DNA of 64,000 nucleotides from Bemisia tabaci (lineage: Eukaryota; Arthropoda; Insecta; Hemiptera; Aleyrodidae), in the NCBI RefSeq assembly GCF_918797505.1, contig NC_092801.1, forward strand, positions 29,790,477 through 29,854,476, read 5' to 3'. Positions 43,201-58,200 of the stretch are shown piece after piece. The translations under genes and the position numbers were made by a program. The stretch's first letter is position 1. Each line of letters begins with the position of its first letter. Under the pieces are notes generated by a model. That model made no database searches, was not told the DNA's origin, and worked only from the letters and a program-made list of their open reading frames with translations.

Positions 43201-46200
43201 TATGCTCCTGTCCAAATTTAACGTGGGATATTGGTTCCAAAACTGAGAGAGTACGCACAACTGCGTGATTTGAGTTTAGTTTACGGTAATGGATCAATTG
43301 CGCCGGTCCCAAAAGTGCGTTCAGATGGTTTAAGCTAAAAGGATTCGATAAAAATAAGAAGAGCTGTCCCAACGCCTAATTGGACGTATTTCTACCAATC
43401 AGGACCATATGCTCGTTAGTTCTCAGGCGGTAATAATGAATGAGAGTTCTAAAGCACCATTGACGCAAGTGGCGACGACCAACAGACGGAGCTTGACGTG
43501 ACGGTTGGGACTCATTAACTCACGAGCCCTGCCTGCAACGCTCTTGTCCCATGCCCACGGCTCATGAATCTCGCATACAGTTGGCACATATTTCCGTTTG
43601 GTGAATTTGAAATCCCGCTTTTTCATTTCACCAAAAGGAATAATCACCACACTTTCACATTATATCTTATCTAGCTCACAACGAGCACACCTCATCCTTC
43701 CCACCCGCACATGGCTCTGTTTGGTAGAATTACGTCCAATTTTTAAATCTAATAATGACGGCAATATTACCTATGAAAAAAATCATGTATGACGTCATCT
43801 ACCGCGATAATACATCTCAATGCTTCTTTCTACTCAGATTTAGCGAATAGTGATTCACAGATTTAAAACACGGTCGATACTATAAGGCGGAGGAAACTAT
43901 GGATTGCACCACCACAGTAGATGACTCCATACATGAGTCACCAATGCGCAAGCACAAGATAGTGAGCATGCAATCATAGCCATGGTGACGTCATACACTG
44001 CATACGCAGTACATTCTCACAATGATTGAGGGAAAAGGCTCGTAAGAGCACAATTTTCCTTCATGGAGTAATGCTATTTGGCGCAACACTAGTTACGCCC
44101 AGTCAGAAAGCAGCTGCAGACGCGTTTCGGCTCTAGTTGGAGCCAGCATAAGTTCCATAAGAGAAAATTGTGCTCTCACGAGCTTTCTCCCTCAATGGAC
44201 CACTAGACAAGGTACGAATTTCAGCATTCGGATACATGTTTCGTAACCAAAATTTCACGTAGAACACGATGCACACAACGAAAATTACCAAAATCAACTC
44301 CTTACGAAGATATATAATGATTCATGGTGCGTGAATTCAAACCACCGCTCATGAAAACTCAGTGCTCTACGTGATTCACATCGCGCGCTGAACGTTTATC
44401 ATGACAGTCTCTGCGATATAAAAATCTGGCAACCTCAATCTTGACGCTTTGGCTCAGCTATAGCAAATTGCTTATAGTTTGAAAAACACATAGTGGGAAA
44501 TGAACATTGCTCGATTGAGAAGCTTGCTGAAACCATTGTAGTGAGCGATTTGACTCACGTAGAGCTTTGAGTTTCTTGTGAGCGGGCAGTTCAAATTCCT
44601 CGTAGCCAATGTGAAATTAAAACGTTAATATCTTCGTCAGGAATTGGTTTCAGTAATTTTCGTTGCGTGAATCGTCTTTTACGTGAAATTCTGGGTAAGA
44701 AACATGTATCAGAATCCTTTAATTCGTACCTTGTCTAGTGGTACATTGTGAGGATGCACTGCGTACGCAGTGTATAACGTCACTCTGCCTATGATCATGT
44801 GATCTCTACCTTGTGCAGAAATAGTAGGTTGCTCATTGGAAAAAGCACTCTAGTTGTACTCACTGGCCAATAGCATCGAGGAGGAATCTGGCGCCGTCTC
44901 CTGTCGTTGATCTTTTGGTGAGAGGGACATGAGCCCGGTCCGGAATCTCCCGCTTGAGGATGGCCTGGAGAAGGCCGTGGGGAGCGATTTCGATCACAAC
45001 CGCGTGGGAGGGTATGCGCTTGAGGACGTCTTCGAAGAGGACAGGGCTCATCATGTTGTTCAGATGGTACTCGGGGGAGCAATGTCCTTGTCCTTGTGCC
45101 ATTCCTCCTGTGGGACGGATGTGCTGAGCCATTTCGAGGATCTTCTGGCTTTTTTAGGCATAACCTGGAACATCAATATGTATTCGGATTTTCCCCAGAT
45201 TCTTTCTAAACATTACACAAGAATAGTCATGAATCGATACAATGAAAAAAAAATCTCGGTGTATTTACTAAGAAAAGGGTAAAATTACCAAGAATTCAGG
45301 GTTCTATTTGATCCCAGTTTTTTCTTGGTAAAATTACCATTTATGGAATTGGTCATTTTACCGAGAATCTCGGTAATTTTAAAACGCCAATATTTTTTAT
45401 CGACTGTGGTAGAATTACCGAGATAAAATGGCAAAGTTACCGGAAATTGATTGCCAATAAAAGTGGTATTCTCATCTGAGAAAAAACAGTAAAAATACCG
45501 GTTTTTAGGTAAGCTTACCAGTCTGTCTTGGTAAAATTACCAATAATTGGTAAAAAGAGAGATGTTAAAGGTACCAACGGACCTTGGTAAAAACGCCGAG
45601 AATTTTTTTCAGTGTAACCAAGGTGCAAAACCACGTAATTCTATCGCAGTGTTTCGAGATTTTTGCCCTTATTTTATTTTTTCAGAGAGAGACAAGCCAA
45701 CTTTAGAGCTCGAATCAGACCAATCGGTGAAGGACTGCGTCCACTTTTAATGGAGGTTAACATTCAGAGGCAAACTTAATCTCACTATCCTTCCTTCTAA
45801 AAAAACAAAAAAACAATAAACATGAGCTAATACTAAAGAAAATCATAGTTTGGTGAGCGTTTATAACATGCCAGGTCAAAAGGGACAAAAAATGCTTTAA
45901 TTTTTTATCAGAAAATTGCAATATTTTTACTTATTGGACTCTGGTTTTCCATACAGGCAGGAAATTCAAACTTCCCATAAATAGTAATCAATAATAACGT
46001 AATTATCTTTGTTAGGAGTCAAGTTCAGTAATTTGAAAACAACTAAAGGGGAATATGCTAAAAATACAACACTAAAAATCCGAGACGTTTTGACTCAAAG
46101 TCAAAACTAAGTCATTTTCAGTAGGAAAATAAATTAAAAATTTCGAAGAAAAAACCTGTGACCCACATGTTAGTGGCAGAGATCCAAGAAATGCACTTTT

Positions 46201-49200
46201 TTTTAAAACAAAAATGAATACTTGTTTTTCTCGGATCTCGGCCACCAAAATGTAGGTCTCAGGTTTTTTCTTTGATAGTCTTTAATTTTAAATTTATTTT
46301 CCGACTAAAAATTCTTGAGTCGAAACGTCGTTCTTGATTCTTGGTCTTGAGTCGAAACGTGTCGGGTTTTTAGTATTGCATTTTTAGCTTTGTTTCCCGT
46401 TTTCCCCCTTGTTTGTTTTCATGTTACTATAGTCTCAAGCTGCTTCGTAAAAAATTGTATCTATTTCAGTCATTTTCGTTGCGCAAATCGTGATTTACGT
46501 GGAAATTAGAGAAGGGAGCATGTATCGGAATATGCTAAGTTGCGTGACTTGTCTTGCAGCCCATTGATATCAACTGTGTATTGGACCTAGTCAACCAACT
46601 TCTTTTACCGGTGGACTTGAATTTGAATTGAATTGAATTTTGAATTATATCTATATTATGCTCTTTTGACCTTATAACTTCCATGCTTACCTCTCGTAAA
46701 TATTTGAGTATCAGAGGTGCGGCTGGCTCCAAATATCTGGAGTGATAAGCAATGCCTGACGCGCTAACATTCTTCGCGAAAACTCCCTTTGACGTGAGTT
46801 TACTCACATACGCCTCGACATCTGCCGCCGGTCCGGATATGGTGCAACTAGTAGATGAGTTTCGACAACCTATGTCGATGGACTTTGGCACTGAATCGCG
46901 TATATCATGGTAACCGAGACCTGAACAGGAAGAGAGAATAAAATCATCAGCGGACTGATTATTGAAATCGATAAACAGAGCAACAGACAAAGGGGAAAAA
47001 AAGGATATGCACTTTTCACTAAATGCATAGTAATATATGGGCAAAAAGTCAATTTGGCCCCTAAAAAATCTTCACTGGCGCCTAAAGTTCGAGCTTGATG
47101 CGCCATTTGGCTCTTAAAACTCAAAGGTGATTTTCGGACACTGGACGACACAATACAATACATGGTGGCCCAGACCTACCGCACAAGCGGGCTGATTATT
47201 GAAATTGATAGACAAAGCTATAGACAAAGAAGCAAAAGGGATATGGAGGGATCCAATTGGTGGAAGTAGACGGTTGCAATGGACAAAGGAGGTAGGTAAT
47301 AGACTAACTGACGGCAACCCACGAGAGACCCGATAGTTATAATCCATCATTTACCCCCTTAGTCCATAAGAACCACCCATTTCAATCAATAGGATCCCTC
47401 TAGAGACCTTATGTCTTCTTTGCTTGGAGCTTTGTCTATCAATTTCAATAATCGGCCCGCAGCGGGATGATTGTTGAGGTAGAAGGACAAAGCTATAGAC
47501 AAAGAAGACGAAAGTTATATGGAAGGATCATGGAGGAAACCCGCAAATCATTCAACTGCCAATTGTTAGTGCACTGTATTTCCATGAGAAAATATTTTAA
47601 CACAAAATCATTTTATAATACTAATTGATTGCCCTTATTTTTGAATACGAACCTACTGCCGCCATCGTTCCTTCAATGAGAGTTGACTCCATGACGGCCT
47701 TTCCACGCGCATAAGCTGATAAAATAGTCTGCTCTATAGTTAAGCAATTATCAGCATAGGCACAACCCAGTTCTCCAACAGAATGACCAATCACTCCATT
47801 CGGTTCCAACTTCAGAGCTCGCAAAACTTCCGTCAGTCCGATCTGATAAAGAAAAGAAGGAATAATTCCATTGAGCAAGAGATTTTGAATATTAATACCC
47901 CTGGTAAAAATTGACGATACGAGCTGCGTTTAAAATACCATAGAAGTTCTTATAGCCGACTAAAGAAGGAGCTGGCTGTAGAAAGCGGATCAAATCATAT
48001 AGCCGGGCTATACGAAGCCATAAAAAAGTATACAGTCGGGCTATAGTTCCTATCGCCGGGCTTTACACTTTATCACCATTGGCAATAAAAGGCTATAAGA
48101 AATTGTGTAGAAATTCGTGTGCTTTGGAAATCATTAAGTTTGATACGGAACTACTTTAATATTTACAAAACAAACATTATATTTTCCTTTAAAACATATT
48201 TTTTTTCATCAATTAAAACAAGATGGTCCATACCGAGTGTGCAAACATTTCAAAATCATGAGTTGAAAAACGCTGACTCCGCGAAATTAAATATTAGAGC
48301 CTAACACAAAGCGGAGCGGCGACGCATTGGCGCCTACAAACCTAACAGGGATACATCACGCATTGCGCGGCGACGCACTGGCGCCTACAAACCCAACAGG
48401 GATACTTCACGCATTGCGCAATGCGTAAAGTATCCCAGTTAGGTTTGTAGGCGCCAATGCGCGTTTCGCGCTCTCTGCCCACCCGCCGCGCCACAGCGTG
48501 CCACGGCGTCTGAAGCAAATATTTCACACCAGAGGTATTGCACAGTATCTTAAAAAATTGAAGGCGCTCCAACATATTAAGAATGACAGGCATCCATCAA
48601 AAGTACAGAGCTTTCCTCGCAAAATAAATCAATATACAAGATACGGCACAAAAAGAGAGCGGTAGTCCAAAAACTATCTAAGTAAGTCCTAGTATCCGTA
48701 TTTAGTAACGTTTAGCATGAACTTTATCGTCTGGCTGTTGCTTAATTGCCATCGGCTATAAAAGGCCATAAGAAATTGTACAGCCAGCTACAGAAGCTAC
48801 TAGAAATCTTACAGCCGGCTTTAGGTCTATAGTATTTTGGAACAAACATTCTACCGCCAATTTTTACCAGGGACCTGAAAACGACAACGAGTGGGGAAAA
48901 TCTAATACTAATAAAAATATGTGTGTTTTGTGTTACTATTGGTTAATATAGGAAGTGAAACACAAACCAACACAAATTTGTGTTGATTTTGGTACAGTTT
49001 GCGGTGAATTGAGAGCAGAACACAATGGAAAAACTGGGAAATTCCATTCCTCCGATTGCGACGTTGGTATTCATTACGCGTTTTTTTATTGGCGCGTATA
49101 CGTAGTATACCGCCTTTGCGATCGTTTCGAACCCTGCTCGATACAATAACCGAGTCCCTTAGTTCCTTACCGAAAAGTGACTACCGCGAACTTTTGAGAT

Positions 49201-52200
49201 TTTCCAAAGCGTGTAAAAAGTTTATTTATCCATCAATAATTATGATTTAAAGTTGTTTCTCATTCTGGGGTCGCTAGTTTATGTGCAGTGAATACCAAGA
49301 GTCTACGTTACTTGGTTTTTTTAAAAAAAGCCTAAGAATAAGACGCGCTGATTTAAAATATGCATATATAAGCAGAATCAAGCGAATTGATTCGAGGATG
49401 GCTGAGCAGGTCGGCACTCTCGGAATGAGAATCTAACTCCTCCGTTTTGTTCAAAACGTTGCTTTGACAGATCTGTAACCTCGGTTATACTGTTCAAAAG
49501 TTGGTACCCGTGCTCTGAAAAACCCAAATAAGCCAAGTTCGTGTAACTATGGTGTCATTGCCTCGACCGGGCTGTGCTGTGTTGCCAATTGTTGGAGGAT
49601 AGGTTACTTGCCCGGTGGTGGCTACCGCCACTCATGATAGTGCAATCTGTGTAAGTGCAATCTGTGATGAGCCTCGAGACTCATTAGACCATTAGCTAAA
49701 CGTGGCTCATACAGGAATCCACTTACCCCTCTCTTCCCCACGCTCCTGATCACTGCGTCGGCGTCTCGACGAACAATAGCTAATGACGGTCGCCAAGCGA
49801 GGCCGGGATCCTCAGCCCCTCGCAAAATTACTTACGCTTCATTAACCATTTCACCGTCACGCTAGGATTCGTCCAATTTTCAAAAAAAATTGTTTCGCGA
49901 GTTTTTAGCAATTTTTTCCTTACTTTCCGTTAAAACACGAATTAAAAGAGGTCTCATTCATAAAAATCGGCCAATTAGAAGAGAAGTTACAGTATTCGAA
50001 ATGCGAAGAAATCAACAAAACTTCTCCAAACAAAAAATAAAATGAAGGGGAAAAAAAGAAATGTATAAATTACAATTTAATATGATTGACCTCAGAATTT
50101 GACAAGCAATTCAATTATAAAAAGGAGAAAAAATTGAGTGAAATTACAAAAAATTAGCCTCTTGCAAGGGGCTTTCTTGTATGAGTTTTGACCTGAAGAC
50201 AAGTAAATCCCGTTATATTATTAAAACGAAATTGACTCCATAGTTTAATGCCTTAGTTTCTTGAATACGATTATTTTAAGCACTCGAAAATTTATACCAG
50301 CAATTTTACCCATGGAGTGATTTCCTGAGAGCTGATAATATCACGAATTTCTCATAGAGCCCTTCAAAAATGGCTTGCTTTTTGGCAGCCGATTCGGCCA
50401 TCAAACCGGGTTTAAATGGAAGCTGATAATAACACAAAGCTCTGAGAAAAATTTTGAGATGAGTATAGGAACGGTTTGTAAATTACGAGGAGAGGCGGGC
50501 ATTCTGTTCAGCATATCGATACATAAGTATTTTCACACGTAGAATTTAATTTTCACGTCAGGGAGTCGACATATTTTGATTTTTTTATTTTATACGGAAA
50601 ATTTATGGTTTTTCGGGATTGAAATTACTTACAATTGTTTCATGAAAAATGAATGCACCCAAAATGACTATAGCATTTTGACTTTCACATACGTGCACTC
50701 ACTAAATTGATTGGTAAATTCAAAGAGTGGGTACATCGACCTGGTATATCAAGTTTCTGCGATTTTTTACGGCAAATCGGTAGATTTTCGGGATGTGAAT
50801 TGCTTACTTTCAATTCATGAATGAATAAAGCATGGGCATGGTTGAGCTTCTTTGCATGAAAAGACGTTTAAAATAACAAAATCAAGACATATTTAAGACA
50901 ATGGACCACTAGACAAGGTACGATTTTAGGCATTCTGATACATGTTTCTTGACCAGAATTTCACGTAAAACACGATTCGCGCAACGAAAATTACCGAAAT
51001 CAACTCCCAAAATAAGCCCCAAAATACCTTTAAATCGACTTTATCTTCTAGGAGTTCGACAGAATTTTTCCTTTCTTCGCTTAAATTTTTCCGTAGCACT
51101 TTTCTTCAAGAATCTGAAAAGATTTTGCTTGAGGCAGATCAAAAAACTTAAATTTGTTCGAATAGCTTTCTAGATTCACAATACACGGTCTCGTGAAGGT
51201 GCGTCGTTGACCTTGCAGTGTTGGATCGTGAATTCTCTTGTTGTGCTGCTTGCCTTTTTTGAAATCTCTGTAAATGAAAACTAAAGGGGTTGATATGTGC
51301 GAGTTAATGACGCGCCTTATCAACACATTGTGTTGGAGTTCACTGCTTGTTAAAATTCTTCAAAAAAAAGTAGCTAAAATTTACCCCAGAAATCGTCAAT
51401 CAGAGGCTACGGTTATGTTGTGTTTACTTTCTGTATTAACCAAACGTTTCTGTTGAAGTTTCTCTCTGTGTATTATAGTGCGCGTTTTCAAATTCCCCAA
51501 AGAAGATGAGCAACATTGAGATGAAAGAATTTAAGTTTGAAAATTTCAACTATCAATTTTGAAAAAATTACATTAGCGCTGGAAAAATAAATGAAAGGAA
51601 AACCATAATCGTCCTCCGTGCTTTGACATCAGAAACACTAAATGGAGATATCACAGATTAATCCATCCTAAATATTTTAGGCTTCTCTCCGCCAAATTTT
51701 TGTTGAGCTGGTGCTCTAATTGAGTGCATTTATTGCACTAGTATACTAGCATAGAGAAAAAAAGGAGGTGTTTGCATCTTGAGGATTGTTCACCCCGTGA
51801 CGTACGTCGGTACAATATGCCGTCAATATTAATACTCCGGTAAAATCCGAAATTAGATCATGAGAAATGGACGATGACGTCCGGTTTTTTTTTTTTTTTT
51901 TTTTTTTTTTGCTTGCTTGGATCAACTCAAAATATAATTTAAAATACTTTTTATATAATAAGTGTTTCCCACAAACGATACCATTTCCAAGAAAATTGAT
52001 GATAAAAACCGTCCGTACCGACCTCTACGTCATCGACAAAATCCGAGCTGCCCGAAATGCAAACACCACCTTTTTTTCTCTATGGTAGACAAGAATTCTA
52101 GAGGCAGATTAAAATCAAAAATCAATTTTTCGTCTCCCAGGTCATTGGTGGATTGCATTGAAGTTTCTCAAATGGACGGATTTCTGTTAAATGGAACTAA

Positions 52201-55200
52201 GCACCAGTTTGAGTTCCTTTTGAGGATTTCAGAATCCCGAACAGCGCGTTCTTTCAAACAGAACTAAGCGCTATGGAAAATCATTGCGAGTATAGGACAG
52301 AACGAGCATCGCGCTCCGCAACTTTCGCCAATTGGACGTATTTCTATCAAACAGAACTATGTGCATTCAGACATGAGCCCTGAGACTCATAAGAATATGT
52401 GCATAACGGGGCTCACGTCATAATGCACATACTTCCGTTTGACAGAAATGCGTCCAATTGAAGCCCCCCGCTCCCTTCCTCTCCTTGTGGAGCTTCATTC
52501 CGTTTGACAGAAATACGTCCAAGTAAGAACCTTGCTCTTCCCAGAGAGTCTTTCCTTACCTGAACAGATGAAATAGCGACAAAAGAATGGATAATATTGT
52601 CATTAATCGCTTCATCTTTGCTGGTGAGAACCTCAAAAATATCGATGCCGCGTGGCTTCAGAACGCGATCGCACCTTTCGAGTGCAGCACGGAAGACCGG
52701 CACGTGAAGAAGCAGCAGCCCCATTCCAGGCCACTGCGATCCCATCCCTGAGAACACGTACCAAATGGGTCGATCGTGTTTTTCTACTTTCTGAAATTGA
52801 AAAATAATCGATGATTTCATCATCCAATAAACCGTTACGTTCCGGCCACAGTATCACAAGCGCCATGCGATGTTTCAAAATTTTCGCCGTCATTTTATTT
52901 TTTTCCAGAGAAATTGCTGTTGTAAAATTCTCGGACAGCTTCGTTGACAAATTTCTCTGTGAAAAAATAAAATGGTGGCGGAAATTTTTAAACGTCGCAT
53001 GGCGCTTGTGATACTTTGGTCGGAAGTTGACGAAATAATAATGGTCGAAAGCATTCCGGAGGTCCCTCGCTTCTCCAAGAATTTGTTCGCTGATTATGCT
53101 GCCGAGTTGAAACTTCGCGGGTATATTCTTAGGTCAAACAGAATGTACTTTTAGGTCCACCAAAATTTCAAATGGCAGCTACTGAAATTTCTCTCCTCCC
53201 CTCCTCCTCCTAACAGGGAAGCAGCACTTTCTTCGGCCTGCGCAGTGAGGAGCAACTAGAGATTCAGCTTACGCAACATGATATCGCGCGTTCGCAGTAA
53301 TTTTTGCCAAAAAAAATACCACGTTTGCAGTAATTTTCCAAATAATTAAAGACTTCTACAAACGACTAAGGCATAGACCTGTTCGTAAGATCATCCGATA
53401 CCGAACACCCTAACTAAATCATAAACATCATAAAAAGATAAAATCGGTAAATATGATGGACTCGTCAAATCAATGAAACGAAAGCATCATTGAAATATTC
53501 AATCATTCTCACGAGAGGAGAGTCAGCTTTAAGTCCATCTCTGAGGCAGTTGTCCAGGTAATCTTTTTCCTTAGAGTTGTCCAGTCATACGAATTCTCGC
53601 ATGCATATCTCTCTTCATTCATTCGGTCAACGTGCTTCACTGAAAAAAAAATCTCGGTGTATTTACCGAGAAAAGGGTAAAATTACCAAGAATTCAGGGT
53701 TCTATTTGATCCCAGTTTTTCCTTGGTAAAATTACCATTTATGGAATTGGTAATCTTACCGAAAAATCTCAGTAAAATTATTGAACTTTCTCGGTAATTT
53801 TAATGGACCTTGGTAAAAACGTCAATATTTTTTATCGACTGCGGTAGAGCTATCGAGATAAAATGGCAAAGTTACCGGGAATTGATTACCAATAAAAGTG
53901 GTATTCTTACCTGAAAAAACAGTAAAAATACCGGTTTTTAGGTAAGCTTACCAGTCTGTCTTGGGGAAATTATCATTAATTGGTAAAAAAAAAAAGTAAG
54001 ATGGTAAAGGTATAACAAAGGACCTTGGTAAGAACGCCGAGAATTTTTTTTCAGTGTTCGACCACAACCTTCTCCTTATACACTGATCAACTTAGCAACA
54101 TCTTGCACGCCGCAAGCATCTCTGGTAGACTCGCTGGCCATCCAAAACAAACTTCTCGTTTATTTTTTGTATACGCAATTTTTCATGGTTGGAAGTCGAA
54201 ATAGTCCTATCTTGCGTTTCGCCCTATCCAACTTTTCTAGCCCTGCGTTAAAATCTCCGAGTTAGTCAAAAAGAGATTCTCCTTCATTTGGGGGATACGC
54301 AATTTTACCTCCGTGGAGTCAAAATAGTCCTATCACGCGTCTCGCCCCATCCAACTTTTCTACTCCTGCGTTAAAGTCTCTGAGTCAGTCGAAAAGAGAT
54401 TCTCCTTCATTTTGTGGATACGCAATTTCACCTACTCGAAATAATAGTCCTATCAGGCTATCACGCATTTCGTCCCATCTAACTTTCTTACTCCAAGTCT
54501 CTGAGTAAGAAGGCACTGGAATGAAAATCTAAAAGAAAGGCTACAAATAATTTTATTTCTTTCTTTCATCTTAATTACGCTTCATGAGTAATTTACCAAT
54601 TCTCTTCGTTTATTATGATGATAAAACTAGATCTTCAGGCAATGCATGGGGTTAATGCATGTACCCGAGTACCTGGGAGAGGCGCTGTAAAACTGGACAA
54701 AACAAAATTCTAAATCGGCAACCATTCCTACACCAGGAGGTGTTCCATAGTCTACCTCGAAAATTGGAGACAAAAGATCAGTGTTAGTAAAAGCCATCTC
54801 TTTCCCGTTCACTTTGCTGTCTCTATGAATTGTCAATTAAAATACGCAATGGTGTTAAAGTTTACACATTCATCACTTACCATCGTTTTGTGTGGAATGT
54901 TTGGGATCCCAGGAGATGCCATGGTAAAACCTCTATACATGTGACCTTTCATCGCCTTACGGAACACATTGTTCAATAGAAAAGCAAACTCAGGGGTGGC
55001 TTTTGTAGTTCTTAGTCTCCTGAAAACATCTTCGATTCCGTTCTCTGTCCGCGATGATAGGAGAATTAATTGTGGTAATTTTTCGTCTAATTTTGAGGTT
55101 GAGATCCTGTTGAGCGATAAACATTATTAATTTAACAGCACATTGAAAGGACCCTACAACAAAACGGCCAAATCGGCCTAAACACGGAATCGTACGATTT

Positions 55201-58200
55201 TCTCAGGAATGATAGAGGGTCTTCCCAGACACTCAAAACTGGTCATATTTTTTGCCTAACCCCCAGGAAAAAGGGGGGAGGGGGGTCAAAGTCTAAACCT
55301 TTAAATTAGCATAACTTCTCAACGGTTTGTCATAGAAAGATGATCTTGGTGTCAAAATTTCCAGAAAAATGAGAGCTTTCAGAATATAGGTATGAAATTA
55401 ATTAAATTTTAAAAGAGGTTGTTCCATCCCCCATTAGATTTGGCCCCCTATCAAATATGATCCATCTTTTCAAGAGTGATACAGTAGCATGCGAGACGTT
55501 CAAATATGGCGGTCATTTTGACTTAGGCCCCCCCAGAGAGGGGGGGACGGGGGGTCAAAGGCAAAACCTTCAACTGCCTATAACTTTTGAGCGAAAAATC
55601 GGATTGAGTTGAACTTTCTTTTAAATGAAAGATCTTAAAAAAATCTATCTGCTGATACCAGAAAAATTGAAAAAAAGTTAAATTTAATGCAAATTTTTAG
55701 CAGTTTTTCGATTTTTTAGGAGACAAAATTTTCAATTTTGTCGTGTTTCGGCACCGCGCAATGACTCTACTAAAACAAAAACCAGTTTTTTAGATTCTAC
55801 ACTCAATTTCCTATAAGATGCAAAAAAAACCGCATCTTGGGGAAACGTTTAGATCGCGAGCTATGGCTCGTCAAAGTTAGCCCCGCGCTGAGCGCGCGCC
55901 CCCTGCGCTGTTCGCATATCCTCCACGCGTCTGCCACCGATCCTGTTGCCCCTCCTCCCCCATCCTAAATGCAAATTAACATTCTACTACCCAGCTTTCG
56001 TATATATCTGCGTTATAGGTACGTGCAAATCCAGCAAGCTCGTGATTTCCAGTGGAATTGACGCTTTATATCTCTCTCCCCCCCCCCCCCAACCCGGCCA
56101 CTGTGCTCCAAATATTGTGCGAAAAAGAATTATAAACATTTTCTTGTTACATGTTTTTGCTGATGTAGCACCCTGTGACTACGAAATCGAATTGAGGTAA
56201 TTTTTTATCCCACCTCCCAACCTCCTTGTGTAACCTGGGTGTATCCTTGTTTAACTGCTTTAAATTCACTTAATAAATTACTTTTTTTATACCTATTCTG
56301 TTCATTTTAGCGTGTAATCTAGAAAACAAATACCTCCAGTTAGACACAAGAAAAAACTATTACAACTTGTAGGCAGGGGCAAACTTCAGTGCCAGTGGCC
56401 GGTGGGGGGGGGGGGGAGCGAATTAAAGTATCAATTCCACTGGAAATCACGAACTTGCTGAAATTTTCACGTACCTATAACGCAGATATATACGAAAGCT
56501 TGGTAGTAGAATGCTAATTTTCATTTAGGATGGGGGAGGAGGGGCAACAGGATCGGTGGCAGACGCGTAGAGGATATGCGAACAGCGCGGGGCTACCTTT
56601 GACAAGCCATAGCTCGCGATCTAAACGTTTCCCCAAGATGCGGTTTTTTGCATCTTATAGGAAATTGAGTGTAGAATCTAAAAAATTGGTTTTTGTTTTA
56701 GTAGAGTCATTGCGCGGTGCCGAAACACGACAAAATTGAAAATTTTGTCTCCTAAAAAATCGAAAAACTGCTAAAAATTTGCATTAAATTTAACTTTTTT
56801 TCAATTTTTCAGGTATCAGCAGATAGATCTTTTTGAGATCTTTCATTTAAAAGAAAGTTCAACTCAATCCGATTTTTCGCTCAAAAGTTATAGGCAGTTG
56901 AAGGTTTGCCTTTGACCCCCCGCCCCCCCCCCTCTCTGGGGAGGGCCTAAGTCAAAATGACCGCCATATTTGAACGTTTTGCATGCTACTGTATAACTCC
57001 TGAAAAGATGGATCATATTTGATACGGGGCCAAATCTAATGGGGGATGGAACAACCTCTTTGACCCACTTTTGGGGCATTTTACAAGGTCCCCCTTTCGT
57101 AAATTTTCGTTTTTTGAGATTTTCGGTTATTCGGTTCGCACGGATCAAAACAAAAACAATTTCAAATAAAAGTAGAGCGTTTAAGCTTTAAAACAAGCCC
57201 AAGATGATCTTGGGGAAACGATTAGAAGCGGAGTTATGAGTCTTCAAAGTTGACACGGCGCGCGGGAACCTTGTATGTTCCGAGTCTCAAGGTCACCTGC
57301 GCGCCCCGGATTGCCTGCAGGTTGCAAGTTTTTGTGTTTTTATGCTTCTGTAGGTCATTCTTTATGTAAATTATTCAATGAAGATAGAATAATCGAAATT
57401 TTTTAATTTTACGGGAGGAGCGAGAGGGGGCTTAGAGTATCAACCATTATGTCCATCATACCTCATTAAACATTTGCTAACGATGATGATTCTGCTCTTA
57501 TAATTTAGAAGAAACCATGGACCCTCAGTTCAAATATACATATGCTCCATACAGAACTGAACCATTTAGAAATTATAACCCATTGATGCCAAATTTTGGG
57601 GTACCCCTAATTTTAAAATTTTTTAATTGAGCTATAAGGTACAGCGCTTGACGGAACTCACTTGGTAAAGCCAAATAGTTTCTCGTAGAAGCAGACGAGC
57701 TTTGAGCTTCAAAACAAGTCTCAGTTATTCTTGAGGGGGCTATTTGAAACGCAGTTAAATTTTTTTGACGTTAATGTTGTGTACCTCGCCGAAGGCCCAT
57801 TGTGTAAAATAAAAAAATTCTGATTAAACTATCTTCATTGAATGATTTACATTAAAAATGACCTACAGAAGCATAAAAACACAAAAACTTGCAACCTGTA
57901 GGCAATCCGGGGCGCGCAGGTGACCTTGAGACTCGGAACATACAAGGTTCCCGCGCGCCGCGTCAACTTTGAAGACTCATAACTCCGCTTCTAATCGTTT
58001 CCCCAAGATCATCTTGGGCTTGTTTTAAAGCTTAAACGCTCTACTTTTATTTGAAATTGTTTTTGTTTTGATCCGTGCGAACCGAACAACCGAAAATCTC
58101 AAAAAACGAAAATTTACGAAAGGGGGACCTTGTAAAATGCCCCAAAAGTGGGTCAAATTTTAAAATTTAATTAATTTCATACCTATATTCTGAAAGCTCT

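Larger units (their letters stand above)
43958..44802. mobile_element. Outer foldback of a three-level nest
   Basis: The left arm TGACGTCATACACTGCATAC with CATTCTCACAATG is inverted at 44744-44802 (CATTGTGAGG, GTATAACGTCACTC). Two further inverted-repeat elements lie between the arms. Confidence 0.82.

Noticed and set aside
54627..54836. 69-codon minus-strand frame considered as a gene B exon
   Set aside because: The exons at 54881-55106 and 52560-52790 already join in phase and are contiguous in FAS alignment.
55946..57148. Open frames on both strands within the giant foldback
   Set aside because: The same palindromic sequence is read from either arm; biased composition, no motif.
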